From positions 1 to 64,000 of the forward strand of contig CAYVCX010000007.1 in assembly GCA_964450435.1 (NCBI GenBank): a stretch of DNA of 64,000 bases, given 5' to 3'. This DNA comes from SKLM01 sp964450435 (GTDB lineage: Bacteria > Chloroflexota > Anaerolineae > B4-G1). Each line of letters begins with the position of its first letter. Within the stretch, counting starts at the first letter, position 1. Below the pieces are notes generated by a model. It did not search any database. It worked only from the letters and a program-made list of their open reading frames with translations, and was not told the origin of the DNA. Shown here piece by piece: positions 1 through 7,293 of the stretch. A program made the translations under genes and the position numbers.

Positions 1-10
1 CGCCTTTCCT

Positions 11-30
11 CCCCACCCCGAGGGGTGGGG
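11..30. repeat. GC-rich hairpin downstream of glgA
   Basis: CCCCACCCC (11-19) is followed by its exact complement GGGGTGGGG (22-30). Outer arms CGCCT (1-5) and AGGCG (36-40) extend the structure. It lies about 160 bases past the glgA stop. There is no clear T-run on either strand, so it may be a terminator-like stem or simply a stable hairpin. The stretch 41-193 holds nothing else I can recognise. Confidence 0.45.
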
Positions 31-193
31 TTTCCAGGCGGAAAAACTTCATGAAAAGCCCCCGCCGCCTGCCCACTGACGAGGGCTCCGGGAGCCATAC
101 TGGAGCAAGAGTACCCGCAGTCAACGACACTGTTCGGTGTCACGGCACATTCCGGTAGGGATATGACTGCCAATACACTGGGCCTGCTCAGGA

Positions 194-1645
194 CTAGTGC
201 AACGTGCACGCCCTGCGATAGATCTCAACGTACTCCTTGGCAGAGGCTCTCCAGGAGAAATCAGACTCCATGCCCCGCATCTGCAGTGCGCGCCAGGTCT
301 CGCGGTCCCGGTAGACCTCGAGCGCGCGTTGCAAGACTTGCTTGAACGCCTCCGGCGTCTTCTCCAGGAACACGAATCCTGTACCATGTCCCTTCTTGGA
401 ATCGTGATCGATCACCGTATCCGCCAGGCCGCCCGTCTCGCGCACGATGGGTACGCTTCCATAACGCATCGCGATCATCTGCCCGAGCCCACACGGTTCG
501 ACGAAACTCGGCATCAGGAACATGTCCGCGCTGGCGTAAATACGCCGGGCGAGCACCTCATCGAACTTGAGGAACGCGCGCGCCTGGTGCGGATAGCGCT
601 CCTGGATGGACCGAAACATCGCGTGGTACCGGGGATCACCAGTACCCAGCAGGACAAACTGAACGTCGTGCTCCTGCAGAAGCCAGTTGAGCGTAGGTTC
701 CATAAGATCCATGCCCTTCACCTCGTCGAGGCGGGAAACCATGCCCACCAGCGGGAAGTCGGGGCGCACAGGGAGGCGAGCCTGTTGCTGCAGGGCGGTC
801 TTGTTGGCTGCTCGGCGACCCAGCGTGCGAATGTCGAAGTTGTGGGGCACACAAGGATCGGTAGCGGGATTCCACTCTTCATAGTCAAGCCCATTCAGGA
901 TCCCGTACAGCCGAGCCTTCCGTTCGCGTAACAGCGGATCCAATCCCATGCCCATCTCTGGACTGAGGATCTCTTTGGCATAACGCTGGCTCACCGTATT
1001 GATGACATCTGAATGGGCAATAGCCTGGGCCATCCAATTCACCGCTCCCGGCGGCTCGACGGGAAGATGCTCGACATCCTCCATCTGGGCAAAGGTCAGA
1101 ATCAGTCGCCCGGTAATGCCCTGGTAAGCGAGGTTGTGTATAGTGAAGACCGTGGCAATGTCCCTGTAGAGAGGCTCACGCCAGCCTGACACGTCGAGCC
1201 ACGTCGGGACGAGGGCTGTGTGCCAGTCGTTAGCGTGGATGACGTCGGGCTTCCAGTTGAGCAGGCGGATAGCCTTGATGATCCCGCGCCCGAAGACGGC
1301 GAAGCGCTGGGCGTCATCCTCGAACCCGTACACCTTGTCCCGTGCGGTGAAGTAGTGCTCATTCCACAGGAGATAGACGGGAATGTCCTCGCCCATCGTG
1401 CTCCCGATGAGGTGAACGTACTCCTTCCCTGCCCCTGCTGGCACGCGGAAAGGTTCCCCTATCTTCTCAAGCTGGAATTCCTCGCTACTAATCGTACCGT
1501 AGCGAGGCATCATCACCCGGACATCGTGGCCCAACTCTCGCAGCGCCTTGGGTAGCGACCCAGCCACGTCAGCCAACCCTCCGACCTTGGCGAAGGGCAC
1601 TGCCTCGGCGGTAAGGAACAGGATCTTCAACGGATTCTCACTCAT
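194..1645 (-). CDS. glgA: glycogen (starch) synthase, ADP-glucose type
   Basis: This GT5-family enzyme transfers glucose from ADP-glucose to the non-reducing end of a growing alpha-1,4-glucan in the cytoplasm. The 483 residues match the usual length of bacterial GlgA. The N-terminal nucleotide-sugar loop is seen as AKVGGLADVAGSLPKAL (about residues 19-35; KTGGL in most relatives). The C-terminal half carries the GT-B motif with the catalytic Glu in SFVEPCGLGQMIAMRYG, followed by GGLADTV. The ATG is preceded by GGGGAGAG at a good distance. The gene stands alone: no glgB, glgC or glgP is in the window. Role in glycogen storage is inferred from the family. Confidence 0.95.
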   Translation of the reverse strand: MSENPLKILFLTAEAVPFAKVGGLADVAGSLPKALRELGHDVRVMMPRYGTISSEEFQLEKIGEPFRVPAGAGKEYVHLIGSTMGEDIPVYLLWNEHYFTARDKVYGFEDDAQRFAVFGRGIIKAIRLLNWKPDVIHANDWHTALVPTWLDVSGWREPLYRDIATVFTIHNLAYQGITGRLILTFAQMEDVEHLPVEPPGAVNWMAQAIAHSDVINTVSQRYAKEILSPEMGMGLDPLLRERKARLYGILNGLDYEEWNPATDPCVPHNFDIRTLGRRAANKTALQQQARLPVRPDFPLVGMVSRLDEVKGMDLMEPTLNWLLQEHDVQFVLLGTGDPRYHAMFRSIQERYPHQARAFLKFDEVLARRIYASADMFLMPSFVEPCGLGQMIAMRYGSVPIVRETGGLADTVIDHDSKKGHGTGFVFLEKTPEAFKQVLQRALEVYRDRETWRALQMRGMESDFSWRASAKEYVEIYRRACTLH

Positions 1646-1888
1646 CGTTCTCTCCCCACCAGCCCGACGGGTCTGGTCGTCTGCACTGAAGCCGAGCCAG
1701 AGACCGAGTGCCCGTGCTGGAGTCAGATTCCCCCCAGATCATCCGCCTCAGAATACGGAACAGCTACGGTCGGACAATTCCTGACACCCGTGAGATCGAG
1801 CATCGGTGAAATGGTGGTGACCACCCACCGGGATCGTGGGTTCGACCGCACTCCGTTGAGCCTCGAGATGGACCACACGGTGTTGCCG

Positions 1889-2068
1889 TCACGAGGAACC
1901 GGGTGTTGCCATCAGCGTAGGTAACGGCGTCGGTGACGGCCTGGGCGTGGGCGTCACCCGGCGCGTGGTCACGAGCGTCCCAGCCATGCTTAACGCCATG
2001 CTGAGAACAACCAGCAAGCTGATAGTCCAGGCGATAATGCGCGTCCGTCGTTCTCTCGAACGAGCCAC
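1889..2068 (-). CDS. small single-pass membrane protein with T-P-rich tail
   Basis: This 59-codon ORF starts with GTG. It is preceded at a 9-nt distance by AAAGGGGG (2078-2085), and a near-consensus promoter lies just upstream. The peptide has a basic N-terminus (VARSRERRTR), one hydrophobic helix (about residues 11-30) and a tail with repeated Thr-Pro and Ser-Pro (TPTPRPSPTPLPT). Such tails are typical of secreted or surface-anchored linkers. No catalytic domain is present. It could be a real small anchored peptide or the surviving N-terminus of a longer secreted protein, since the tail stops abruptly. The family is unknown. Promoter, RBS and composition together support expression. Confidence 0.5.
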   Translation of the reverse strand: MARSRERRTRIIAWTISLLVVLSMALSMAGTLVTTRRVTPTPRPSPTPLPTLMATPGSS

Positions 2069-2100
2069 AGTGGGTTTCCCCCTTTCTATGCGACAGGATG

Positions 2101-2129
2101 ATTATAGCACGGCGAAAGTGGAGACACAA
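2101..2129 (-). promoter_or_regulatory. sigma70-type promoter for the small membrane ORF
   Basis: On the minus strand TTGTGT (2124-2129) and TATAAT (2101-2106) are 17 bp apart. Transcription would start near 2094, about 26 nt before the GTG at 2068. The promoter sits directly behind the etfBA terminator and may also serve glgA. Confidence 0.6.
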
Positions 2130-2133
2130 GCAA

Positions 2134-2160
2134 ACCCCGCCTTCAACGGCAAGGCGGGGT
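2134..2160 (-). terminator. rho-independent terminator after etfA
   Basis: A 10-bp stem (ACCCCGCCTT at 2134-2143 against AAGGCGGGGT at 2151-2160) with a 7-nt loop lies 50 bases after the etfA stop. On the minus strand it is followed by TTTGCTTGTGT, a short T-rich tail. It would end the etfBA transcript. Confidence 0.7.
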
Positions 2161-2209
2161 CTGGGTCACTCAAAAGGTCAGCGCGCCAAGAATCAGCACG
2201 CGGACCGCT

Positions 2210-3196
2210 CTACTCAAGCTTCTCCCTGAGCGCCTCCTTGAGCGCCGGCACGGCGTCGAACAGGTCTGCCACGACGCCGTAGTTGGCCACCTTGAAAATC
2301 GGCGCCTCGGGGTCCTTGTTGATGGCGACGATGACCTTGCTCGTACGCATGCCGGCCAGATGCTGGATCGCACCAGAGATGCCGCAGGCGATGTAAAGGT
2401 CGGGACTCACGGTCTTGCCGGTCTGTCCCACCTGACGTTCGTACGGGATCCAACCGGCATCCACGGCTGCGCGTGAGGCCCCAACCGCTCCATTAAGCAC
2501 CTCGGCCAGCTCACGCAGCGGCTCGTAGCCCTCCGGGCCGGCGACGCCTCGGCCCCCAGAAACAATGATGCCGGCATCAGCCAGACTCACGCCCCCCTCG
2601 CTCTCCTTGAACCCAGCGACCTTCACCGAGATCTGATCCTCTCCCAGCACCGGCTCCAGTTCAACAACCTCGCCCTCGCGGCCGAGCTCCGGGTCGGGCT
2701 TGGCGAAAGCCCGCACGCGCGTAGTGACGATCTGCGGCCGGCGCTCCGGGATTACGCACCGGGACACCAGCTTACCTGCATAGATGGGCCGGGTAGCCAT
2801 CAGCCGACCATCCTCAAACACCAGCTCCGTGCAGTCCGCGATGCAGCCAGTCTCCAACCTCACCGCCAAGGCCGGACCCAGCTCACGGCCGCGAAAAGTG
2901 GCTGCCACGAGAACCGTCTCCGGTTCCAGATGACGGACCGCCTTCTCCAGGAACGCCGCATACGGCTCAACGCGAAAATCCGCCAGCGTGGCATCGCTGG
3001 ACAGCACCACCTTATCGGCGCCGTAGGCGAAGGCCTCTTGCGCCAATTCCTCCAGTCCCTGGTTCCCCAGCACACAAGCGATCACATCGCCGCCTCGCTC
3101 GTCGGCCAGATTGCAAGCTGCACCCACCGCCTCCCACGAGGCGCCCGCTGCCTCGCCTTCAAACTGCTCTATCCAGACGAAGATATCGTTATTCAT
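2210..3196 (-). CDS. etfA: electron transfer flavoprotein alpha subunit
   Basis: EtfA carries the FAD of the ETF heterodimer that takes electrons from acyl-CoA and related dehydrogenases. The 328 residues are the normal length. The C-terminal FAD-binding domain is clear: SGGRGVAGPEGYEPLRELA (about 212-230), then GQTGKTVSPDLYIACGISG (about 264-282) and VAINKDPEAPIF. It lies 12 bp behind etfB on the same strand, so the two are cotranscribed. The acyl-CoA dehydrogenase upstream on the same strand is a plausible electron donor (inference). The downstream hairpin closes the unit. Confidence 0.96.
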   Translation of the reverse strand: MNNDIFVWIEQFEGEAAGASWEAVGAACNLADERGGDVIACVLGNQGLEELAQEAFAYGADKVVLSSDATLADFRVEPYAAFLEKAVRHLEPETVLVAATFRGRELGPALAVRLETGCIADCTELVFEDGRLMATRPIYAGKLVSRCVIPERRPQIVTTRVRAFAKPDPELGREGEVVELEPVLGEDQISVKVAGFKESEGGVSLADAGIIVSGGRGVAGPEGYEPLRELAEVLNGAVGASRAAVDAGWIPYERQVGQTGKTVSPDLYIACGISGAIQHLAGMRTSKVIVAINKDPEAPIFKVANYGVVADLFDAVPALKEALREKLE

Positions 3197-3208
3197 GTCG
3201 CCCGCCCC

Positions 3209-4006
3209 CTAGATCACCTTCTCCGCCAAGAGCTTCTCAGCCAGAATCTGGGCTTCTTCCTCCACCGTCTCCGCCTCAATGATCTCGGCCTCTCCTTCTC
3301 GAACCGGAGGCTCAAAGACCTCGGGCCAGCGGACACCGGACCCGCTCGGACCAACCTGGTCTGGGTCGGCGTCGATATCGGCCAGCGTCCAGAGAGGATA
3401 CTCCATCTTGGCCGCCTTACGGATACCGATGAAAGAGGTATAGCGAGGCTCGTTTATGCCCTTGATGGTCCCGACCACAGCCGGGAGCGGCGCTTCAACG
3501 ACCTGCCGTCCCTCCTCCAGCAGTCGCTCGACGGTGATCGATTTCGCGTCGGAACCTAGCTGAGCTATGTTGATGGTGTACATCAACGAGGGCCAGCCGA
3601 GGCGGGTGGCAAGCGCTACCCCAGTCTGCCAGGTCTGGGCGTCGATGGCCGATTTGCCACAGAGAACAAGGTCGACGTCACCTATCTTGTCGATGGCCTT
3701 CGCCAACACATAGCTGGTAGCCAGCGTGTCGGAGCCAGCACAAGCATCGTCCCAGATGCGGACGGCCTCGTCAGCACCCATTGCTACGGCGTGCTTGAGC
3801 GCCTCCAGCGCAGCCTCAGGGCCCACCGAGATCACCGTGACTGTGCCTCCATACTCGTCACGGAGCAAGAGAGCCTCCTCGACCGAGTACTCATCCCAAG
3901 GGTTAATGATCAGCGGAGAATCCCCCCAAGAGATGTTCCCCTCGCTGTCCACCGACATCTTGGCCTCGGAGTCGGGCGTGTACTTGGTGCATACCACGAT
4001 GTGCAA
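3209..4006 (-). CDS. etfB: electron transfer flavoprotein beta subunit
   Basis: EtfB binds AMP (or, in bifurcating types, a second FAD) and interacts with the dehydrogenase partner. The protein has 265 residues and the canonical N-terminus (VVCTKYTPDSEAKM). It also shows LIINPWDEYSVEEAL, and LVLCGKSAIDAQTWQTGVAL, the nucleotide-binding region, near residues 118-137. The start codon is TTG at 4004-4006. It is supported by a perfect AAGGAGG (4013-4019) six bases away, and by the fact that the next residues match the family start. Whether this ETF is bifurcating cannot be decided here; no fixABCX-type neighbours are present. Confidence 0.95.
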   Translation of the reverse strand: MHIVVCTKYTPDSEAKMSVDSEGNISWGDSPLIINPWDEYSVEEALLLRDEYGGTVTVISVGPEAALEALKHAVAMGADEAVRIWDDACAGSDTLATSYVLAKAIDKIGDVDLVLCGKSAIDAQTWQTGVALATRLGWPSLMYTINIAQLGSDAKSITVERLLEEGRQVVEAPLPAVVGTIKGINEPRYTSFIGIRKAAKMEYPLWTLADIDADPDQVGPSGSGVRWPEVFEPPVREGEAEIIEAETVEEEAQILAEKLLAEKVI

Positions 4007-4397
4007 AGGACACCTCCTTATCTAGAAACTCATAATCTGAAATGCAAGATCCATTGAGATGCCTGGACCTCGAACGACGGACGTTCCTCGACCAGTCGCC
4101 GACTGCGTCAAGCTGCCAATGCCCGCACCCTGCCCTCTACCGAGCCTAGGAGCTACCTATCAGAGGACCCCAAACGCTCCGCGGTGGCGCCCGCAGCGCG
4201 ACTCCCGGTGCAAAACCGCCGTGACGTGAGGACTGTCTCAGGCTATCAGAACGCCCGCTCACGTCACAGCGCCCCGGACAGAACGCGCCGAACTGCGTCT
4301 GCTCCCCCAGCGGCAGGAGAAGCCTCTTCGGGGCAGATGGCGTCGACCAGCCTGAGCTTCTATTCAGCCGTCACGGCCGGTGATCACCCGTTACCGT
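4007..4397. other. intergenic region between the acyl-CoA dehydrogenase and etfB
   Basis: About 390 bases without a convincing ORF on either strand. It holds the etfB ribosome binding site (4013-4019) and a long perfect inverted repeat (4221-4267, listed separately). No good -35/-10 pair was found, so etfBA may be transcribed from the dehydrogenase promoter. Confidence 0.5.
4221..4267. repeat. 10-bp perfect inverted repeat with 27-nt spacer
   Basis: GTGACGTGAG (4221-4230) and CTCACGTCAC (4258-4267) are exact complements. The site lies between the acyl-CoA dehydrogenase stop and etfB. No T-run follows on either strand, so it looks more like an RNA stem or a paired protein-binding site than a classic terminator. 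Confidence 0.5.
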
Positions 4398-5624
4398 TCA
4401 GCGCCTCTCCGAATAAAGCGTAGGCAGGAAGTCCTGGCCCAGGAGCTCACGAGCGATGATCATCCGCATCACGTTCGGCGTTCCCTCAGCTCCGATGGAG
4501 TAGGAGCGAATGCCTCGAATGCCCATCTCGATGGGACACTCCTTAGTGTAGGCCATGGCACCGAACCAATCGGCAACCTCATTCATGATGTTGAAGCCCA
4601 GGACGGGTGCCTTCAGCTTGGCCATGGCCGCGGCCAGGGCAATATCGTGATGCGTGGCATCGCCATGCTGGTACATCTGGTCCATGGTCCAGGCCGACTT
4701 ATACGTCGATAGCTTGACCGCTTCCAGATCGGTGTAGAGATCCGCCAGGGGGAACTGAATGCCTTCGTAGCTCCCAATCGGCCGCCCAAACGCCTGGCGC
4801 ATCTTGACCTGCTCCATCCCCATGCCAAGCGCCGCCTCCGATGCTCCCACGCAGGTGGCGCCGATCAGGGAGCGCGCCGCCGAGAATCCTTCCATGGCGT
4901 GGTAGAAACCCCGGTTCAAGTCACCCACCTGATGGTCAGCGGGAAGGCGGACGTCGTCCAGCGCGAAACCGCCGGTAGAAATCCCCATTCGCCCCATGTC
5001 CTCGAAGAAGGTCGGGGCGATCCCCTCGGTCCCTCTAAGGGGCAGGGCTAAGAAGGTGAAGGCTTTGTGCCCGGCGGCCTCATCGGGATCGGTGCGGGCC
5101 AGCATCAGGTGGATGCCGCCCCACTCCAGAGACTCGCGCACTCCGCTGATGTACACCTTCTCGCCGTTGACCTTCCACTGGTCGCCGTCCCTCTCAGCGC
5201 GAGTGTGGCAGGCCCCCAGGATATCGGACCCGCCACCGGGCTCGGTGGTGGCGATGCCCAAGAAGGCCTCCCCGCGTGTTACCTTGGGAAGATACGCCTC
5301 TTTGAGTCGATCCGACCCGTACCTGTAGAAGATGAACCCCCACGCTGCCTCAACCAGGTAGAGTACGGGGATGGCCAGGCTGATGTCAGCCCGTCCCAGC
5401 TCCTCAGCGGCAATGGTGGCCATCATCCAGTCGGCAGCTACACCGCCGTACTCCTCTCCGACGGTGGGGGCCAGCAGGCCCATCTCCGCCATACCCTGGA
5501 CGATCTCGATTGGGATGCGCTCCTGCTCGTCGATCTCCCGCACGCGTGGGGCAATCTCATTCTGAGCGAAGTCACGCACCGCCCGGCGCCAGAGACGCTG
5601 TTCCTCGGTCCAACTGAAGTCCAT
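4398..5624 (-). CDS. acyl-CoA dehydrogenase
   Basis: This FAD flavoenzyme performs the alpha,beta-dehydrogenation of an acyl-CoA and passes electrons to ETF. The 408 residues span the three canonical domains. The N-terminal helical part starts FSWTEEQRLWRRAVRDFA. The middle beta domain has FLGIATTEPGGGSDILG and VNGEKVYISGV. The C-terminal helical part has RQAFGRPIGSYEGIQFPLADL. The usual I-Y-E-G-T catalytic stretch appears as SIGAEGTPNVMRMI (about 381-394), keeping a Glu at the expected place. Substrate chain type cannot be read from sequence. AAGGAGG stands 6 bases before the ATG. The gene precedes etfBA on the same strand with a 391-bp gap. Confidence 0.94.
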   Translation of the reverse strand: MDFSWTEEQRLWRRAVRDFAQNEIAPRVREIDEQERIPIEIVQGMAEMGLLAPTVGEEYGGVAADWMMATIAAEELGRADISLAIPVLYLVEAAWGFIFYRYGSDRLKEAYLPKVTRGEAFLGIATTEPGGGSDILGACHTRAERDGDQWKVNGEKVYISGVRESLEWGGIHLMLARTDPDEAAGHKAFTFLALPLRGTEGIAPTFFEDMGRMGISTGGFALDDVRLPADHQVGDLNRGFYHAMEGFSAARSLIGATCVGASEAALGMGMEQVKMRQAFGRPIGSYEGIQFPLADLYTDLEAVKLSTYKSAWTMDQMYQHGDATHHDIALAAAMAKLKAPVLGFNIMNEVADWFGAMAYTKECPIEMGIRGIRSYSIGAEGTPNVMRMIIARELLGQDFLPTLYSERR

Positions 5625-5903
5625 GTTTGCCTCCTTGGTTGACTAGAGAGTCAGAGCAACTTGCCGGACAAGGGGCCGATTCCCCAGTCCTGCCTCTCAG
5701 CATCCCCGAGATCGATCGGGGCGAGCGCAAGCAGCAGTTGTCTGCGAGATAACGAGGTGTTGGGAATGTCTCATCTCACGTGCTCGGGACAGCGGGAAGG
5801 GGTCAGAGGGAAACTCCGCGCCCACCGCTCGCCGTGCGACGTATGCTTGCATTGATTCATCGAAGATATCCCCGGACGCGAACATATGATCTACCACGAA
5901 GAC

Positions 5904-5916
5904 TGACCGGCGGTCA
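5904..5916. promoter_or_regulatory. palindromic candidate operator
   Basis: TGACCG-G-CGGTCA is a perfect 13-bp palindrome. It lies over the predicted start of the minus transcript (the minus -10 is 5919-5924) and 50 bp upstream of the plus -35. That is where a repressor controlling one or both divergent genes would bind. The regulator is not identifiable. Confidence 0.4.
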
Positions 5917-5918
5917 TT

Positions 5919-5947
5919 ATTATACTCACATCGGATTGACGTGCAAA
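5919..5947 (-). promoter_or_regulatory. candidate promoter for the acyl-CoA dehydrogenase
   Basis: The minus strand shows a perfect TATAAT (5919-5924). Seventeen bp upstream is TTTGCA (5942-5947), a 4/6 match to the -35 consensus. The weak part is the -35 and the long leader to 5624. Confidence 0.4.
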
Positions 5948-5965
5948 CGGCAAGCGGAGAGAGTG

Positions 5966-5993
5966 TTGACACGCTCATCGAGACGAGTATAAT
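5966..5993 (+). promoter_or_regulatory. sigma70-type promoter of the HDAC-family gene
   Basis: Consensus TTGACA (5966-5971), a 16-bp spacer and consensus TATAAT (5988-5993). The predicted start near 6000 leaves only about 8 nt before the first ATG at 6008. Confidence 0.75.
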
Positions 5994-6007
5994 CCTATCA
6001 TCCACCA

Positions 6008-7078
6008 ATGGTAGCGACGCGTCGAACAGATGGACACCGGATGAACGTGCTGGATACCGCTTACATTTACCACCCGATCTATCTCGAGCACAACCAACCA
6101 GGCCACCCGGAGAACGCCCGCCGGCTTGAGTACATTCTTGAGACTCTCGAGGCAGAGGGCGTACTGGGCCGGGTGAGGCTGCTGGAACCACGTCCGGCCA
6201 CGGAAGATGAGCTTCTGTACGTGCACTCACCGCGGCACATCGACAGGGTCAGGCAGATGGCGGAGAAGGGCGGAGGGCATATGGACCCAGACACCTATGT
6301 ATCGCCCCAATCCTTCGAGGCCGCCCTGATGGCCGCCGGTGGTCTGATACGCGCCGTGGAAGCTGTGTTGGCGGGCCAAGCTGCGAACGCGTTCGGCCTA
6401 GTGCGCCCTCCTGGTCACCACGCCACGGCTTCCCGAGCTATGGGTTTCTGCCTGTTCAACAACGTCGCGATAGCTGTCCGGACAGCGCTCGCCTGCGAGC
6501 AAGTTGAGCGCGTATGTATCATTGACTTCGACGTACACCACGGAAACGGAACCCAGGCGGTCTTCGAGGACGACGCTGAGGTGTTCTACTGCTCAATGCA
6601 TCAATATCCGTATTATCCGGGGACAGGGGCCAAGGGAGAGATCGGACGCGGAGCTGGAGAGAGAACGGTGCTCAACGTCCCTTTGCCCGCAGGCGTCGGT
6701 GACAGTGGCTATGCCAAGATATTCGAGGAACTGGTCTGGCCGCTAGCCAGACGCTTCGCTCCCGACCTCGTGCTGGTCTCGGCCGGATACGACGGTCATT
6801 GGGACGATCCGTTGGCACACATGAACCTGTCGCTGACTGGCTATGCGACCCTACAACAGGGGCTGCTCAAGATGGCCAGAGAGTTGTGCGACGGCCGAAT
6901 CGTGTTCGCTCTGGAAGGGGGCTATCATCTGGACGCCCTCGCTTACGGCGTGCTCAACGCTTTCTACGCGCTATTGGGAGCAGATACTGTTGTGGATCCC
7001 CTGGGAGCCGCCCCACGCTCCGAACGGTCAGTGGACGGGCTGCTGGAAGACCTGAAGGATCTGCACCATCTCAGTTGA
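6008..7078 (+). CDS. histone deacetylase family protein (class II type Zn amidohydrolase)
   Basis: Members of this arginase/deacetylase-fold family remove acyl groups from lysines, polyamines or small amides using Zn. The diagnostic motifs run in order: LVRPPGHHA with the tandem His, GFCLFNNVAIA, DFDVHHGNGTQ with metal ligands, SMHQYPYYPGTG, LVSAGYDGH and ALEGGYH. All are complete, so the enzyme should be active. The length (356 aa) is typical. Two starts are possible: ATG 6008, almost leaderless after the promoter, or ATG 6041 (MNVLDTAYIY), where family similarity begins. I keep the first and cannot exclude the second. In bacteria the substrate of such proteins (acetoin-utilisation, polyamine, protein) usually cannot be told from sequence. 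Confidence 0.92.
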   Translation: MVATRRTDGHRMNVLDTAYIYHPIYLEHNQPGHPENARRLEYILETLEAEGVLGRVRLLEPRPATEDELLYVHSPRHIDRVRQMAEKGGGHMDPDTYVSPQSFEAALMAAGGLIRAVEAVLAGQAANAFGLVRPPGHHATASRAMGFCLFNNVAIAVRTALACEQVERVCIIDFDVHHGNGTQAVFEDDAEVFYCSMHQYPYYPGTGAKGEIGRGAGERTVLNVPLPAGVGDSGYAKIFEELVWPLARRFAPDLVLVSAGYDGHWDDPLAHMNLSLTGYATLQQGLLKMARELCDGRIVFALEGGYHLDALAYGVLNAFYALLGADTVVDPLGAAPRSERSVDGLLEDLKDLHHLS

Positions 7079-7102
7079 CTTTTGTGACAGATATTGGATA
7101 AT
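7075..7102 (+). promoter_or_regulatory. promoter of the TPR-ndk unit
   Basis: TTGACT (7075-7080), a 16-bp spacer and GATAAT (7097-7102). The -35 overlaps the stop codon of the deacetylase gene. The leader to 7294 is about 185 nt and contains a small stem, CGCTCC-gacg-GGAGCG (7237-7252). Confidence 0.6.
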
Positions 7103-7293
7103 CCCAGCGAGGCTAGAGGAAAGACAGAGCCAGAGGCCCAGCCTCACGCTCCTGGGAATTTCGTCCTAGGAAGCGCACCGCGTACAAGAGAGGTAAGATC
7201 GGCGCCCAGAGCCAGGCCGATGTCCTTGTTCTCAAACGCTCCGACGGGAGCGCAAGATCCAGCGACAGTCAACCAGCTGGTGGGAGGTGACCT

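Larger units (their letters stand above)
5625..6007. other. divergent control region between acyl-CoA dehydrogenase and deacetylase genes
   Basis: No convincing coding sequence. The region contains a plus-strand promoter (5966-5993), a candidate minus-strand promoter (5919-5947) and a 13-bp palindrome (5904-5916). The minus transcript would carry a leader of nearly 290 nt. Confidence 0.55.

Noticed and set aside
1726..1745. 14-base word CCCCCCAGATCATC repeated near 20272
   Set aside because: Several shared 14-mers are expected by chance in 64 kb and the flanks do not match.
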